Part shown: one piece after another, positions 1 to 15,400 of the stretch | Layout: each line of letters opens with the position of its first letter | Numbering within the stretch: the stretch's first letter is position 1 | DNA from: Haliclystus octoradiatus | Lineage: Eukaryota; Cnidaria; Staurozoa; Stauromedusae; Haliclystidae | Direction: 5' to 3' | Length of the DNA: 64,000 nt | NCBI GenBank assembly: GCA_916610825.1 | Contig: OU744448.1 | Span: 20,935,032-20,999,031 of the forward strand | Translations under genes and position numbers: made by a program | Notes under the pieces: model-generated | Seen by the model: the letters and a program-made list of their open reading frames with translations, nothing else | What the model was told of the DNA's origin: nothing | The model's database searches: none

Positions 1-2784
1 TTCATTTCTCCCTGTAGTGGATCGTTATAAAGACCGTTTTAGTCATACCTGGTTCGTCAAGTAGGCCATCCTATTTTAGGCATTTACTTTTATTTCCTGA
101 GATTGTTTAGACACCTTTGCGCAGAATATTTTGCTGCATATAACAGTGTATTTTAGGCACTGTAAAATACACTTTTATATGCAGCACTGGGTTATGTACT
201 TAATTTGAAAGAGCGAGACACTCCTATTTTATGGCAATAGTGAACCAATAGTAACCGCTCTTAAATAGTAGTCTTTCAAATAAATCAAGTCCTCCAAGTT
301 AATATAGCGAAAATGTTCACGTTGCGTTGAAGAAATACCGAAGTTCAAATTGTTTAGCATAATCAATCATGGAAAAATTATGGAAACAATTATGAAGAGG
401 AGTAGGCACCTGAAAAGAGTTTGGTGCTAGATAAACAGCTTCTGTTACTTTCGAAGAACTGTTGCGAGCGGAGCGAGCAAGAACATTTGGATTATTGTTT
501 ACTGATTAATTAAATTATATTTTCAGGACAATGTTACGTATTAACCCGCGAAATACCGAATGACTGAATAATTTCATTGCAAAGAGATATAAGAAATAGC
601 GTGATCTGCCCGAAAATTGACCTAAAAAATCCACTTACACATTTGAATATTAGATTGGAAAATGTTAAGAAGAGGGCTTGGCGTGGAATCTTGAAAATTA
701 AGCGATCTAGCAACCATTATTATTGAATAAAATTATAAATATTAGATTGGAACATGATAAGAAGAAAGCTGGCGAGTAGGCTTACAATGCATAGATACTA
801 CTGTTCATAAAACTGTTTTTGTGAAATGTTGCCAATTTTATTAATACAGAGTAAGTTTCCTGAACACTTTCATTGTAACACAAAAAACTTGTAATTTGTT
901 GATTTGCCCGAAAAAGTGCCCTAATTTTTTTCTCAAATGCGTTTGGGGGGGCAAATGCCCTCCCTGCCCCCCATCTCCTACGCCTATACATGGAAGGCTT
1001 TGACGAGGTTGGAACTATCGCTGGGTAATGTGGGCAGCACTGCTAACTTTGGTTAATCCAATGGTTAACCCACGGCTGTCAGTCAATCGAACCTGGAAAA
1101 CGTTATACTCCTCTTTTATTGGGATGGTTAGCCAATCACATTCCGTAATAATGGTTTTGTTTAAACTGGTTAATCAAGTTCTAGCAAACAATGCGGTCAG
1201 TTTAAAATAATATTGCATCCTTTTAAACATAATTAAGATGAAATCTACATATAATATCCATCGATAGTTCCTAAAGCGCTCATCAACAATACGGTAGAGT
1301 CTTATTTTGATTTCAGGAAAATTAAAGATCTCCGTTCGTCAGTTGAAAGTAGTAAAATTATATCAAAAAATTTTCTCATTGCAGGGTTTCACACATATGA
1401 GGTACCATAGGCCACCATAACATTACTGAAACTACATCACAGTTGTGAGTCAATAAAGAGGGTGGTAGAGGGTATTTTCGTGAGACGTGAAATGGGTGTT
1501 TTATTTTCCGTGATTCCATGAAGATTTATATAGAATACATCAACGCGATCCGTGAATACCAACCCAAGCTGCTCGTGAGACGTGAAAGTGATTAATTTAT
1601 ATAGCCTTTATTTGTGAATTGTGCTTTCAACTATGCGTGAAACTAGCGATGTTAAGATGCCAGTTTTCCGTATTTTGAAATTTTCCAGGCGACACCCGCA
1701 TGTTTTTACGATCAAAGCAAAGTAAAGTTCAACAACTTCGAATATCTTCTAAATTCATATACAGCTGTACAATAAAATTTTATAAGAATTTGGAAAAGGC
1801 ACCCCTCAAAAGTCTCAAAATGGCACTTTCCCGTACAGCCGATGTATGGAAATACTCCGGGGTCTGAGTTCTCAGAAGACATCAATCCTTTGATTATTTC
1901 TTTGAGAACATTTGCAAATTAGATGCTACTGTATTGATATTTAAAGTAATGATATCTGGAAATGTCCAAAAAAAGTTTTCATCGCTTCGCTCGCAATGAT
2001 CTTTCTCCCCAGCCATTACTAATACTATTTTTTGTGAATCAACGCAATTATTGAACATTCCTTGTAAAAGGTGATTTTCTAAATAATACATGATATTTGA
2101 ATATTTATCTCGTTTCATTTCACGAGGCATAAACAGATTAAATTAAAAAAATATTATTCCGTGATTCGTGAGAATTTCTAATAGATAGCTCTGGTTTTAA
2201 AAGCATGTAAAGCATGACGTTGGACGATTTCGAAAACGTGATACGTGATCCAGTCCCCATATGTGATTTATACCCGTGAACTGGCCCGCCATCAAGAAAA
2301 GCCGTAAGCAGCAAAGTAGAACATTTTCACAGATTGATTCAGCAAAAAGTCAATTCCTTTTACCTATCATTACATCATCATATGAGGGGGCCATGTTTAT
2401 GAGAATAACAAAATACTTTTTTATTATTTAATTCATTTCTAAAAAAACTAAAGACAAATATGCTTATATATAAATTAATCCGTATTTTCTACTTTTAATA
2501 TATAATATTATTTACATCTTCTTGCAATCTGACAGGGAATTAAATGATCGTCAAGAACATTATAGAAAACAATGCAGTATTTCTTATTGACCAATATGAA
2601 ATGATCTATATTCGTTCCATGTCTATTATATCGCATGCAGTATGTTGTACGAACAACATGAAAAGATTTGATCATCTCACGTATATAAATAAACATGTCG
2701 AATAGCTCACAATAACTCACATAATGTTGTCAATTGATTAAGCCTATATTTTCATCTAATTGTATATATGGATTGAATTATCCT
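1..2784. other. Intergenic region downstream of MOK, no gene seen
   Basis: No open frame here shows a recognisable domain or a convincing exon. The stretch looks like old repeat DNA. A GC-rich patch lies at 945-1000 in otherwise AT-rich sequence. The 14-mer CGTGAGACGTGAAA occurs at 1479-1492 and again at 1574-1587, and related 'cgtgat/cgtgag' words recur to about 2290. At 1812-1862 a segment resembles the repeat copies near 56.6 kb and 57.5 kb. The last few hundred bases probably include the MOK 3' UTR. Confidence 0.6.
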
Positions 2785-5700
2785 TTATTTGTGCCGTAAA
2801 TTTTCGACGGTTGGTAACGTATAAGGACCATAAGATGATCTTGCTTGCTGAGGAACTTTCACCTGAATATAAAAATAATATTTTAATTTAATTTAATTTA
2901 ATTCCAGTATGGGATCACTGCGTCACGTGGTTATCAGATTAAGATTCATACGGGATTTCAGATGATCGGATTTTGAGACAATTAGCATGATCATTTATAT
3001 ACTTTAATATGAGTCAGGAAAACATGGAAGAACAATGATACAGTATACAGCATACATTGAGAATTGCCATTGAAGGCATAAAAATGACAATCGCACATTG
3101 TGGGCTCAAAGTTGAAAAATGAATGCCATTTCTCAAGCCACAAGTGATGTGCATCAAGCATCGTATTCGAAGACCGGGTGCAAAGGCCTACGGTCAATTT
3201 TATGCATTAAGTCTATCAATCTAGATACACCTATAGCAGTAGTATCTTCCCCCAGGTGTTCCACATGAACATTATTATTTCTGTTGGTCTATTCTTTAAT
3301 TTTTGTTTTGTTTTTGTTTAATTTTAAAACTTTGATAAGATCTTCAAGGGATGTGAAAATGTAGCATCAAATTTGAGTTATGCCAAGAATGGCACAGCCC
3401 TATACCCTATATACGGCTATTATTGAAATTAAAATCGATTGTTCAATCTTAGATTATTATGAACACACTATCATTTTACTGTTCTACAGAGAGGAGAGTA
3501 CTTTCAACCACACTCAGTTCAACATTTTCTGCAAGTTTCTTTCAGTGATTATTATCATTATATTTCAACGCAGTACTGTCAGTACACACACACAGACATA
3601 CGTAAATCAATCTCCATGTTCTCTTACCTTCATTTTTTGTTTTTCTTTTTGGATAATTGATTGAAAAGATGGAAAATGTTTTTTCTTCTTTAAATTCAGT
3701 TGTTGTTGCTGTGTTGCCATTGGAATCTTTGCAAGCGACGGAAACCCATTGATGGTAGGAAATTTAATATTTTGTTTTGATTTTGGGACTAAACCTGAAC
3801 CGTAATTTGCAGTTGCTTTGCTGTTTTCGTAGGTTCGGCCGCCACCCTAAAATTTAAAAATATGTAAGACAGTAAGAATCACGACGCATAAGATACAGTA
3901 CATATAACGCGTTAATTTACATGGCTATGTTACTTCTTTATTCTAGGTCTGGTACTTAGCTACGGCAATTAACTGCTTCATTTCATATAACGAGGAAGAT
4001 TTTAGAGAGCAAGAGAGGAGGGAGAACCAATAATGGTACATACACGAGAAACTTTAAGCAAGAAATTTTGATTGTAAAGTTTACAAAACGAAATAGCTTA
4101 CATTCAAAGAGTTGAGTCTGGGACTATTATTGTGGGTCTCTGAGTCTTCATTTGATGTAGTGTAGTTACTAAGTGTCGATGTTCTTGCAGCGGCAGCAGC
4201 ACGTTTATCGCGATCCCTAGACAATCAATGATAAACATGCAGACAATGTAATAACGATGATATTATATAATATAATTGTTAATTCTTAAAAGTGCCGAGT
4301 GAAGAAAATATTTGTGATCATAAATATCCGCCAAAAATTCAACTTAATATAACTGAGAAAAAGTGTTTGCTCCTCCTGCTTGATTTAGTCATGTGATTCA
4401 TCTTTATGTGTTATGATACTGTATACCATATATTAGCTGTTATTAGCTGTCGGACTAACCTCAGCTGCTTGAAGTAAGGATGTCGCAAAATTTGTCTGCT
4501 CGAACACCTGGAAATAAAAAACTTATATAACTAGACTACAAATCATAGCTATAATGTTGTGAGTCAATGAACTGGCCATCGAAAACAGGCGTAATGAACT
4601 TTACAAATAGCCATCCTTCGACTTTTCATTAATTTGATTAAATATGATATTATTCAACTATCAAAAGTTGAGATATTCCGGAATTCAGAGCCGGACTGGA
4701 GTGGATTTTTTCAGGCAGGAGCAGGAGTTGGAGCTGGAGTCTAAACATGCAATCCTGGTAATTTCATAATGAGCATTGCAAAGTTGACAATGTCTGGATA
4801 TCTCTACATAGAGGTTGGATGGCTACACATTTCAGTTGATGTTAATTTATTTGCTACTTTTCTATATGCTTGCTCAATGTTGGGTTGATAAATCAATCCG
4901 TTTTCGGATTTTTACAGGAGTTTTTCTGAAATATTTCCCAACCGGATTCCGACTATAAGTCTATTTTTCCTTCTATTGTAAAGATTTTTTCGGAATCGGA
5001 GTCTGAAAATTCTGACTCCGTACCCCTTTGCTCCGTATGTTCGCCATAAGAGACCTGTGTACGTTTTCGACGTCTGTTTTTCCATTTTCATAATTATTAT
5101 AATTACTTTTTCTTTCTTTTTTTTTTTTGGGGGGGGGGGTGCTTCAGTGGTTTCATATTAATTTTCATGTTTTGAATGATTGTCAATTTTTTTGATATAA
5201 CGTAAAACACATAATGCCAATATACAATTCATATTTGGCCATGTGAGGCATGCGAGGTGCTTTACTATTCGTTTGTGAATTTCTTTATGTGATTCTTTAA
5301 ATGTCTTATTTATGTGGCGAATTAGATTCTAGAGCAGTAAATGCCAGATTGCCTGTTTATCTATTACGTACGATCTTGAAAGATTGCATCAAGGAATAGC
5401 TTATATGCCTGAGAATGTGAAACATCTTCTATTTCTCCAGATGAATCCAGAACAGAGATAGTAATTATCTATGAGATACTTCAATAAGAGAATATTGAGA
5501 GAAAGAACAAAACTAATATAAATTGAAAATTTGGTCTCAAATGAAAACAATTAAAAATGGGCATCTACGAACAGGATTCGCCTATATCGAATTACCTTGT
5601 TTCGGGATCGTACGTACAGAGAGTTTCAATTGATTCAATGCATTGTCTTGATACATTTTTCAATCGATGACCAATGCCTGTACCATCTTGTTTGGGAAAA

Positions 5701-8700
5701 TTAAAACTCATGTGTCTAGATCTGAATAATGATAAAAGTAAAAGCACAAAACTATAAGACAAAGAAAGGAAATAGCACGAATCAATCCTTCATTGAGAAA
5801 CTGCACCATGCTTATAGAAGCATGTCATCTTCTTTGAGAATATGAATACAATCTTCTTTATCGACTAGTATTCAAAATTTAATTGATTAAGTAGAAGTTT
5901 CTTTTTTAAACGAACGTAAAGTCAATATATCATGTATATATATATATATATATGTCATTTGTCAAGACAGATAGATTCTGAATCAAGACAGTTATTCTTA
6001 CAAAAGTTTATCATCTAATATTTATATTGATAATTGGGTTAACGTACTGTTTTAGTCCGTTCAGCAGCTCCGCCGGTGGTGAACCAACTGCTTCGTGTAT
6101 TTTTGAGAGTTGATCCACTTCATTTGCACCAGGAAAAAGAGGACGCAGTCTGAATTAAAAGAAATGTATCACAAGGTGTCATTTGTTTTCAATGCATTTT
6201 CCAGGCATATTCACATATTAATATCGTGAATACTGAATATGAATGTTTTCATGGTTTACAAACTTTTATTGGCTTAAAAAATTCAATTTTTTACATTTTC
6301 ATAGTGTTTTCGCAATCCTTTCATGATACCTCACAACTCGTGAATAGAATCCGTACGGACCCACGAAGTAAATTCTATGTACTGTATACTGTAAACTCTA
6401 TGTGACAATGATCACTCGTTGATCAACACAAGCATATATAGCAAGCGGGCATCAGTGCAATTCGAACGAATCCATCTACGTCTGCATTTTCTAGGAACTT
6501 TGAGGCTTATTATTATTAAGGCGAAAAACGTGTTATATTGGTGCCTGCCAATTAACTTCTAAAATTAGAAACATATGATACTTACGTTAATATTTCAAAG
6601 AAAACACAACCAACACTCCAAATATCCATTTTGTAAGAATAATATCCATCTGTAAGGAGACATTCCGGTGCACGATACCTACAACATCGGATAAATAAAG
6701 TCAAGTAAGAGACTGCAGAAATCGACAGACGATTTCAACTGAAGATCTGAAAGCATCAATGTATTAGTAGCATTCATAAACAATCACAAGGACACGAGGA
6801 TTAAAACATGTTCTTACCATCTAGTTGAAATATATTCCGTGAATGGCTGTTTTGAGTAGACACTCCTGCAAGAACCAAAATCTGCTAATTTGACGACATC
6901 ACCCTATATAATATACATTACAAATGTAGGCAACTTCTGTTACAGCTATATGATATGCCCATGAAACAGTATAGTACAATCAAAATTGTTGCTTCTCCAA
7001 ATATTTCTCCAGGAACATGATATGATGGGATATGATACGTCTGACAATAAAAAGACTTTTACCTGATTATGAAAACTGTTATAACCAGCATTAGTCGACT
7101 ACTGCTATAGATATAGGGTTCGATACAAAATGTAAAATTTTAGGACTTATCAAGGTCCTGCATGCATGTTAGCATCAAAAGTAGACTCCAATTCTTTACG
7201 TGGACCTACTCAGCTATTCCAGTATGTTTGGCACAAACTATCGAGAACACATCGGCATGCCATTATGTGATTAGTGTTGTCTAGCATCTAGCAGTATAAT
7301 CTACGCATTGCTTACCTTTAATAGAATATTCTCTGGTTTGATATCACGATGGAAAATACCATTTCTATAAAAACGACAGAAAAAGCTGTCAATAATTTCG
7401 GCATATCGAAGACCCTTGGAACCACGTGCTTTGAATTTGAAGGAGAAAGTATTAGAAAATGCAATGGATCCAGAAAAATATATGTAGCACGAATTTCAAA
7501 TTGTTGATCAATTTGAATATTAGTTGAGAGGCATTTTTGAGTTCAGTGGAGAGATGATTGACAAATGTAGCCATCAAGGTGATTGTAGCATTGAGCTTCA
7601 GCATCTACCAGGGGCGTATACGGATAGCTGAATTCCGAAGTGTGGAAATACGGATTTAAGCATCAGCTATTAATGATGACAAACTTATTTTTTGCCAACA
7701 TCTGATCACTTGATAACTCTATCTGCACACTACTTAGAGATGCATATAGATTTAAAGCTGAAAAATGTATATGGTACAAACCTATGCATGTGCTCTAGTC
7801 CTTTTAAAACTTGATAAATGTAGTTTTTGCATTTTGCTTCGGGTAATAATTGTGTTTTACCTACATATCAGAGAAAGTAATATTAGTATAATAGTACGTA
7901 ATCCAAAATGGTAATAACTGCGAGGGTTTGGGAGGGTATGGCTAAGATGTACATGAAGGATACGTTTTCGAATACCTTCTTTGATCTATAGAAAATGCTT
8001 ACATTATAAAAACATTTTTCAAAACTGATTCAGAAACATTTTGAGTGCAAAACGGGAGGCAAGAGGATATTGTACAGATTTATCCCCAGAATAATTCATT
8101 GCATTCCGTAATCGATTTTTACAGTGCTTGTATTAACAATGTTTTGATGAAAATTGGGAGTGAAATTGCAGCAGCATCGGGAACCCTACTTCGAGCAAAA
8201 CTTCTAAAATACATATTCAAATAAATGGTACCTGTTGAGTTTACTATATGTCATTTCAAAACCAGAGACTGAACGCAGTGAATGACAATTACATGTATTC
8301 AATATTTATGTAATCATTTTATCATCACCTTATCCCCAATCTTGCAGCCGTCTATATATCTAATTTAGATAACCTAATATTCACATCAATCTCCTTAAGT
8401 AGTTCTATATTCATCTCCTTGCATTGAGGTTAGGCAATACATTTAAATGTGACGTTATAGTACTGTGCAGTGTACCAGTCGAACAGTAAGTTTGATCATT
8501 ATGACATTATACTACGCATGCGAAGCTAGAGCCTGGAAGGTACGGTTACGATTCACATAAGTAAACGAGCAGGCAGCAGTGAACAAAAAATGATACAATT
8601 TTGAAACAGGTACACACACTCCAATAACGGCTACATGTGATAACACAATCTCTTTTTGTCCAATTTACCTTTGATTGCCTCATACAGATTCAAATCCAGC

Positions 8701-11008
8701 AATTCACAAATCAGTGCTAATGTCGCTGTCTTCTTGTCACTATAGCAACAGAAGCGCAAAACAAGATTTATAAAATACACAAATAATAACTTGATCAAAT
8801 TATTATTGATCCTCACAACCAATCTAATCGATATATAAGCCCGTTTCATGGATAATCTTAATATTAACCTTTCACAATCATGAATTATAAATTATTTGGA
8901 ATAATTGCTGACTTTTATTTGTGCATGGCATTTTTTTTAGAATGGAGATGGTCGCCCGGATGATTTTTACCAATAATACATGATGGGTTGGGTTAGATCA
9001 AAGTGCAATGCTCTCAGTTGTATTACAATATCAAAATGCAAAAATGCCCATTAGAATGTTACTATATATATATATATATACATAGCCTACATATGTGATA
9101 ATGCTAATGGCACATTGCTTTTTGAAGAACTACAATTATCGTCCAGGGTTCAATTATTGCAAGCTTCAATTTGGGGAGTGGGTTACTTCTTAAATATTTA
9201 ATGTCTTCCTTACATAACAGCTGTTAAATTTTAAAGCAACACCGCATTCCAAGAGAAATATTTCTTTGTAAAAAGCCGTATGTAGCGATCGTATTAGGTG
9301 GCGTTGTAGCCATGCTCATAGCAGTACAGTATGGACTGTATGGTAATATTTGATAAAACCTTTATTCCAGCATATGGTCATGGGTGGGGTCTAAACAGGC
9401 ATATTGTATGCAGAACTTTGTAACTCGCAACAAACAATGTAATTTCATTAGGATGTGATTATTATAAGAAAAGACAAGAACAGCAAATAGCAAGTACCCT
9501 GTTCAATAATGAAATATTTATTCAATTTCGATACAAATTTAATCCGACTTACAAAATGACCTCTTGAAGACTGACAATATTTGCATGTGGATTGAGTCGA
9601 CGCATTGCTTGGATTTCTCGGAGATTATTTACTTTGTCAATACTGTATATGCAAATAGAAACAATTTGAGTAGCGATGAAACACATAAAAACGAATAAAA
9701 GCCAAGTAAACTAAACAGTAACGGCGAGAAATATGCTGGGCCATGGGTGGACTTGTATCTACTTATGTCCCAATAATGTTCTTACTTGCTTTGACTTGAA
9801 AGATTTAGCTAAGTAGGCTCAAGCTGGTCTAAAGCATAGACAAACAATTACTCATCAAAATGCAGCATGATAATGGTTGGGGGTTCGAAGTTGGATAAAC
9901 CCAGGAGTAACTTTCCTGTTTCTCTTCTTGGGGTCTTATCACTCAATAGGACAGATAAATTTGAGTACAATTCAGCGAATTATGATATAGATGTGTTTTG
10001 TTTTATAATACCAAGAAAAGATCGTAAATACTAATTGTTTCTTAAATTACATGGGATATCAGCACCAAAGGTTTCTCCAAAGTCTCAGGACTATAAAACA
10101 GGAAAAATCTCAAAATATAAACATTTTATTGACAATAAAGTACAGCAATTTGTATGCTATGACCGGGGCTGTGGCAAATGGTTTCTAGTCTAAACATACA
10201 AGACTAGTGATAAACAATACATTGCTGTTTTAAAACGCTCATACAATTTATAAATCAACTGAATTCAAATAAAAGAAAACCTCTTGTTCGTTATTTAAAC
10301 ATATCAAAAATCACTTTCTTAAATAATTCGAAGAAGTACTACCTGTTACTGTACTAGAGTTAAGTTCTTAAAACTGTTTATGCTGTAGTAAGTTTCTCAT
10401 AGAAAAATGTGTATATACTCGTATATCTAATTTTTAGATCTATAAGATCGGCAACACCTATACATCACAGAACGACGTATAAATTCATGCAGTAATGATT
10501 TTTGTAAAATCAACGAAATTATCACAAAGTATATGCGACTATAGTATAACATCCTGACTGTTTATGCTGATTGGTCTTGGTATAGAGCTGTGTAATAAGG
10601 GTACATACACTGCACAATGATTTGATGTGTTGTGTCTAGCATATTGATTTCAGCAAAACCTGTCTGAGTCTAAATACCCTAATTACAACTCACGTCTCAA
10701 ATTTCTGTTTCATTCGTTTGCAAGCAAAGAGACGTCCATCTTGGAGACTCTGGCATTTTAAAACGACAGAAAATGTTCCTTCGCCTTTCTTACCAAGGAT
10801 ACGATACTCTATATAACAAAGAATATATGATGAAGCATGGCATCAATTCAAATGATGAAAAATAAATAAACTAAACACCTTAAAAAGTATGCATATGGGA
10901 AAACAAACTTTAGAAATTCCATAGCAATAAGTAGAGACGGATAGTTATGATATAGCAAATGAACAATATAAATATTCACAATAAAATAGAATACTTACTT
11001 TGCATCAT
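2785..11008 (-). CDS. MOK: MOK (MAPK/MAK/MRK overlapping kinase, RAGE-1), 14 coding exons
   Basis: Serine/threonine kinase of the MAK/ICK/MOK group; in animals MOK is linked to cilia. Coding exons from 5' to 3' (all minus): 10999-11008, 10694-10808, 9553-9642, 8669-8739, 7782-7860, 7316-7364, 6818-6903, 6586-6678, 6048-6149, 5596-5721, 4460-4507, 4102-4216, 3628-3846, 2785-2862. All have GT/AG borders and matching phases and sum to 426 residues plus stop; human MOK is about 419. Visible motifs: glycine loop GKKGEGTFS (9-17), ATP lysine in ACKRMK (K34), catalytic HRDIKPEN (127-134), DFG (146-148), MAPK-like TEY activation loop (160-162), WYRAPE (167-172). MOK-typical stretches include [20 protein letters not shown] and [19 protein letters not shown]. 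The kinase domain ends near residue 289, followed by a basic low-complexity tail. Two adjacent ATGs (11006-11008, 11003-11005) can start it; either adds at most one residue. The ten-base first coding exon is the weakest part. Confidence 0.95.
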
Positions 11009-12488
11009 ATCATTAATGAATACGTATGAAACAACAGTTATTGCATGGGATAGATTGGATTAAAATAACAAACATATTATAGCCGTTTAAGATTTGTTTA
11101 CAAGTTGTTTTGCTGCTCTGCTAAATCAAAACATCTGCTCTCCGCAGAAGAGTGAGCCATTTTCAAATAGAATGTAGCGATTGTTGTTGCTTAGCAACTA
11201 CTTGATGTAATAAATGCTCGAATTATATACGCTTGCATTTAATATTTTCGCTCAAAATACGCCGTTTATCCATAGCCTTATTCTTTTATTAAGAGTATAA
11301 TCATTTTAATTTTCGCAATTCCTGCTTACAGGTGTTTATGGAACACGTTAAGTATAGGAAATATAAATATATCTATCTATAGGAAAAACATTTCATAAAT
11401 GCAACCTGTGTCCATTTATTGCAACAAACAATTAATTATATCATAATTAGGTACAACTAGAGTGCACGCGTAAAATTATCTGATTAACAATGAAATCAAC
11501 TGGACAATAAAATGCAAAGCGAGATGCCGATGCAGTAATTTTCATTATAGCCGGTGACAAGGCAAGTCAGGAAGCCGGACGATATACTTCACAGGGAACC
11601 AGGAGGTTGTTTGAAAATTTGACACTGTTAATTATCATGTTACCCACCATATATCAGGTAGAGAATACAAAAAGGATAGCTTGAATATCCAAGACTATGG
11701 GCTAGTAATAATAAAGCAAAATATATTTTAAAAAATAGCTAAGCAAGTGATAAGATCACGATAAGATCGATCAGACAACTTACCTTTCAAGCACTTGATT
11801 GCATTGATAGAATATCGCAAATGAAAAACTTAACGTTTGTCAACTCTCTACGATGGCCGATTAATCGCTTCACAATCACATCAGATAAGTGACATAAATG
11901 GTCCATCAAATTAAAATGTCCAATCGTATTTTTATTTGACCAAATATATTTTTTAGAAAATGAAATGAAAATGAAGAATAAACCCAAAATGACGATTCAA
12001 TTTTCATACAGATATTTTCACAGATATATCAAGGATTTTTATGAATACTTTTTTCTTCACTTACTAAATTTTGGGGCTGCGCATTTTTTCTAAAAGTGGC
12101 ACCCCGTCAGCCTATATTGTAACGAGTAACCAACGGGACGGGTACAGTCTGTTATGAATACCCAAAAACTTTTTTTAAGCCATGAAAAGTATGAAACATC
12201 CATATTCACAATATTAAAAATGTGTAAATGCCTTGAAAATGCCATGAAAAGGCAATAAAATATCACGATTTTCTCATGGTTTTGGTGTCTGTAGTGACTA
12301 CCACACATGGTAACATGATCACATCTAAAGATAGAGCAATTATTTGAAGATTCATTTAAACCGTTTATTATTAAATTTTGCGATGTGTAGAATAGAAACC
12401 TACAGGTATATATACATCTCTCGATTGATAACTGCGTGAAGAACTATTGTGGATGTTTAAAATGTTTGCATTAATTATAATTGTATTA
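11009..12488. other. Spacer between the KCTD3-like 3' end and the MOK 5' end
   Basis: The two minus-strand genes are tandem, separated by about 1.5 kb. This should hold the MOK promoter and 5' UTR (nearer 11 kb) and the 3' UTR of the KCTD3-like gene (nearer 12.4 kb). No coding exon or clear repeat was recognised. Confidence 0.5.
12364..12369 (-). terminator. Candidate polyadenylation signal of the KCTD3-like gene
   Basis: TTTATT on the plus strand reads AATAAA on the minus strand, about 120 nt past the stop codon at 12489-12491. The position is right for a short 3' UTR, but AATAAA is common in such AT-rich DNA. Confidence 0.4.
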
Positions 12489-15400
12489 TCAACACCTAGA
12501 TACTAAGCGCGAAGGATCTTCCGTATCCGCAACCGATAAATGTTCAATTGAATCGTTTACATCTCCGATTCTATGTTCTCCGACTTCTACCGACTGCATC
12601 AGCGAGTGTGTACTGCGATGTGACAACGAAGGCGGGAATAAAGTTGATAGGATTGAGCTCTGTGAAGCTCCACATGGTGTTGTACAACGCGAGAGGCTCA
12701 TTTCACATTGGTCAAGTAAATGAAGTAACTCGCCAGGGGTTGGTTCCCCTCCAACATCATGTGATAAATGATGAGCTAAGGGAAAGAAATAATTTGAAAT
12801 TTGAGGTTTGCGACTGACAAGAACGCGAGAAATACAGGGAAATTTACTTCGAAATTGTGCAAATACAACGGCTTGCTCATCCCGGAGAATATTTATCATT
12901 TCAAAACACGATCATTTCAAAAATGACCTCTCTGCTAACTCGAACAGACACATTATCCCAGGCATCATGAACAATGTGTGTCCCACTAATACCCATTTAA
13001 TGTATGACCATGGTTGGAGGGCCCCAGGCTTTCAATCGCCGACATAAGAGAAAGAGGAGACATATTTTAGCACCCCTTGTATCAGGGCTTAGCATCTCAT
13101 CTCAGAACAAAAGGAAAACAGAAGGAAATCCTAAACTGCCAGCACTATCCCCAAAGACGCATGGTAAATACTCTCTAAACAATACTGACATAAGGATCGA
13201 TGACATTTTGGTCCCATAATCAAAGATACATAAGTACATTACTTTGAAGTGAAGCACACATAAAAGAAATGAATGTCGACTCACAGGTAGAATTCAACGA
13301 GGTGTGACTTTTCATTTCCATTGCAGTAGTTAGATCCCATATCTATTATAAATAAAAATGATTATCGTAATGAAACATGAATTGATCTATGAATAATTGA
13401 CTGTAGATATTGACAATGTTCCGGTAATCGCCACAACATCCATTCTGCGGTTCTATTAATATGAATCGAAAGTACAATCCAAGAGTGTGATTGAGCGGAC
13501 TCTACGTTATCATACATTGCTCATCTATAAACTGAGTGATCAGAAGAACTATTTAATAGTTCAAACGGCGCAATTATGAATAGTTGCATAGAATGTGATA
13601 CAATATAAGACGAACACACGGTAGATAGTTGAAATTGCTAAATATCCCCAATCCCCTCTGAGGGAGGCAGATAAAAAGTGGGATGTTAGGCAAGGCAGAA
13701 TATAGAGATGTAGAATTGGGATATTTGATTAGTTTTATGTGGGGATATCAAACACGATAAGGAATTGAAAAGGGGATATTGTACTGTATTTCACCTGCAC
13801 CGCTCCATTCACGTGACCGGTGAATAAAAACCTCCTTGGTCTTGAACCCATTCGCGTTGATCCATCCCATTCATGAACATAGAATGCTGTGATCTTAATA
13901 CCGTCAACACTTCGAATCGTGCAAAGTCTAACAAAAATAGCAACAGGCAATATTGTCAATTTCTTTTCTAATTTTCTGTTTGCAAAATCATGGAGTAAAT
14001 GGGTTCCATATCTTACAACTAAAAAGTTACCACACTACAAGAGTTCATCGCAGTGGCAGCTATGGCAGTGGCAGGGTATTTTGGTATAAGGAGGGCAACT
14101 ACATGGATCATGAAATTTGGATTGCCTATTCAGCATTCAAGTCATTCAGAAGGATTTACAATAAGGTATTTACAAAATGTTAAATACGGGGTTACAGGTT
14201 GGAAAAATAGAAAAGTACACGTAATTGTTTTATGTTCGTGGAGAAAATAATTAATAATTTAGATTTTTTTTCCACATGCAATTTGATTGAATTTTCTCTT
14301 ATCGTATTTTAGCTGCACACAGCCGTACAATATCGTACAATAAAATCAAATTCAGAACATCATTCAACATTTCATAATCACCTTTTCCCATCGCATGCAA
14401 ATCGAATGAAAAGTTGATCAATCTCTGGTACAACCTTCTGTACGAATAACTGCTGGTCATCTCTTTCGCCATAAGGACCTATAAGAATGAAGAAAATAAA
14501 TAGTAAAAACTAAACAACATAAGTAAATGTACTGCAATGATTTATCGATTGATATATTTTGTATTAAAATGATAAAAATGTTCTTGAAATGACTAAAATG
14601 TTGAATTGAATAAAAAATTACAAATTGCGAGAAAAAACAGCTTCCCATCAATGCCCATTCACAAACAGTAATACTAACAACACATTGAATTAAAAGTGAG
14701 TAATAAAATGTTGATGACTAACCGACGGAATTTCCTGCAATGTAACTCGGATGACAAGGTACTTGTTCAAGTGATGCAACGTTGAATGAACTGAATGGAG
14801 TTGGGCCTGGTTGTGTTGAGATCATGCCACGGAAACGAGTCACAGTCCAGGTTCGAACATGGTTGTATTCCGTACAAACTGCAGGAAAGAAAACAAATAG
14901 TAACGCAATAAATATTTTAGGGTCAACGCCCAGAAGATATTGACCAATGGTAATGGAATTGTCGTGATAAACAGGATACTGTAAATCAATTATACTTGTT
15001 GGCATTTCATTCCAACTATAAGCATACCAATACACTCCTAAAAATAATGTGTAGAACGCCTTAATTAAAACATATGTATCTTCAGCATCACAAATGCCTT
15101 TCTTAACATCAATGGCATCTACTCATCATTATTTGGACTACACAAATGATAAATTACACATAGTTAGTATGATATTTAACTGCCTCAAAAATAATGATTG
15201 CGTAAATGATTCAAGTGAAGTAATACCTGATATCAGATGCTTTTCACCAAGTGTCACTTTGACAACAGGACTACGATGAACTTTGAAAGTCTGAAATAAC
15301 TGTAGACCACTGCTGACAGTTTCAGGATGATGAACGATGACGCGAACAGCACCAGAACTAGTACCATACGCAATCTCAATCCAATTTCCACAGATTGCTG

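Noticed and set aside
12481..12817. Plus-strand frames of 80-89 residues
   Set aside because: They are antisense to the last exon of the KCTD3-like gene.
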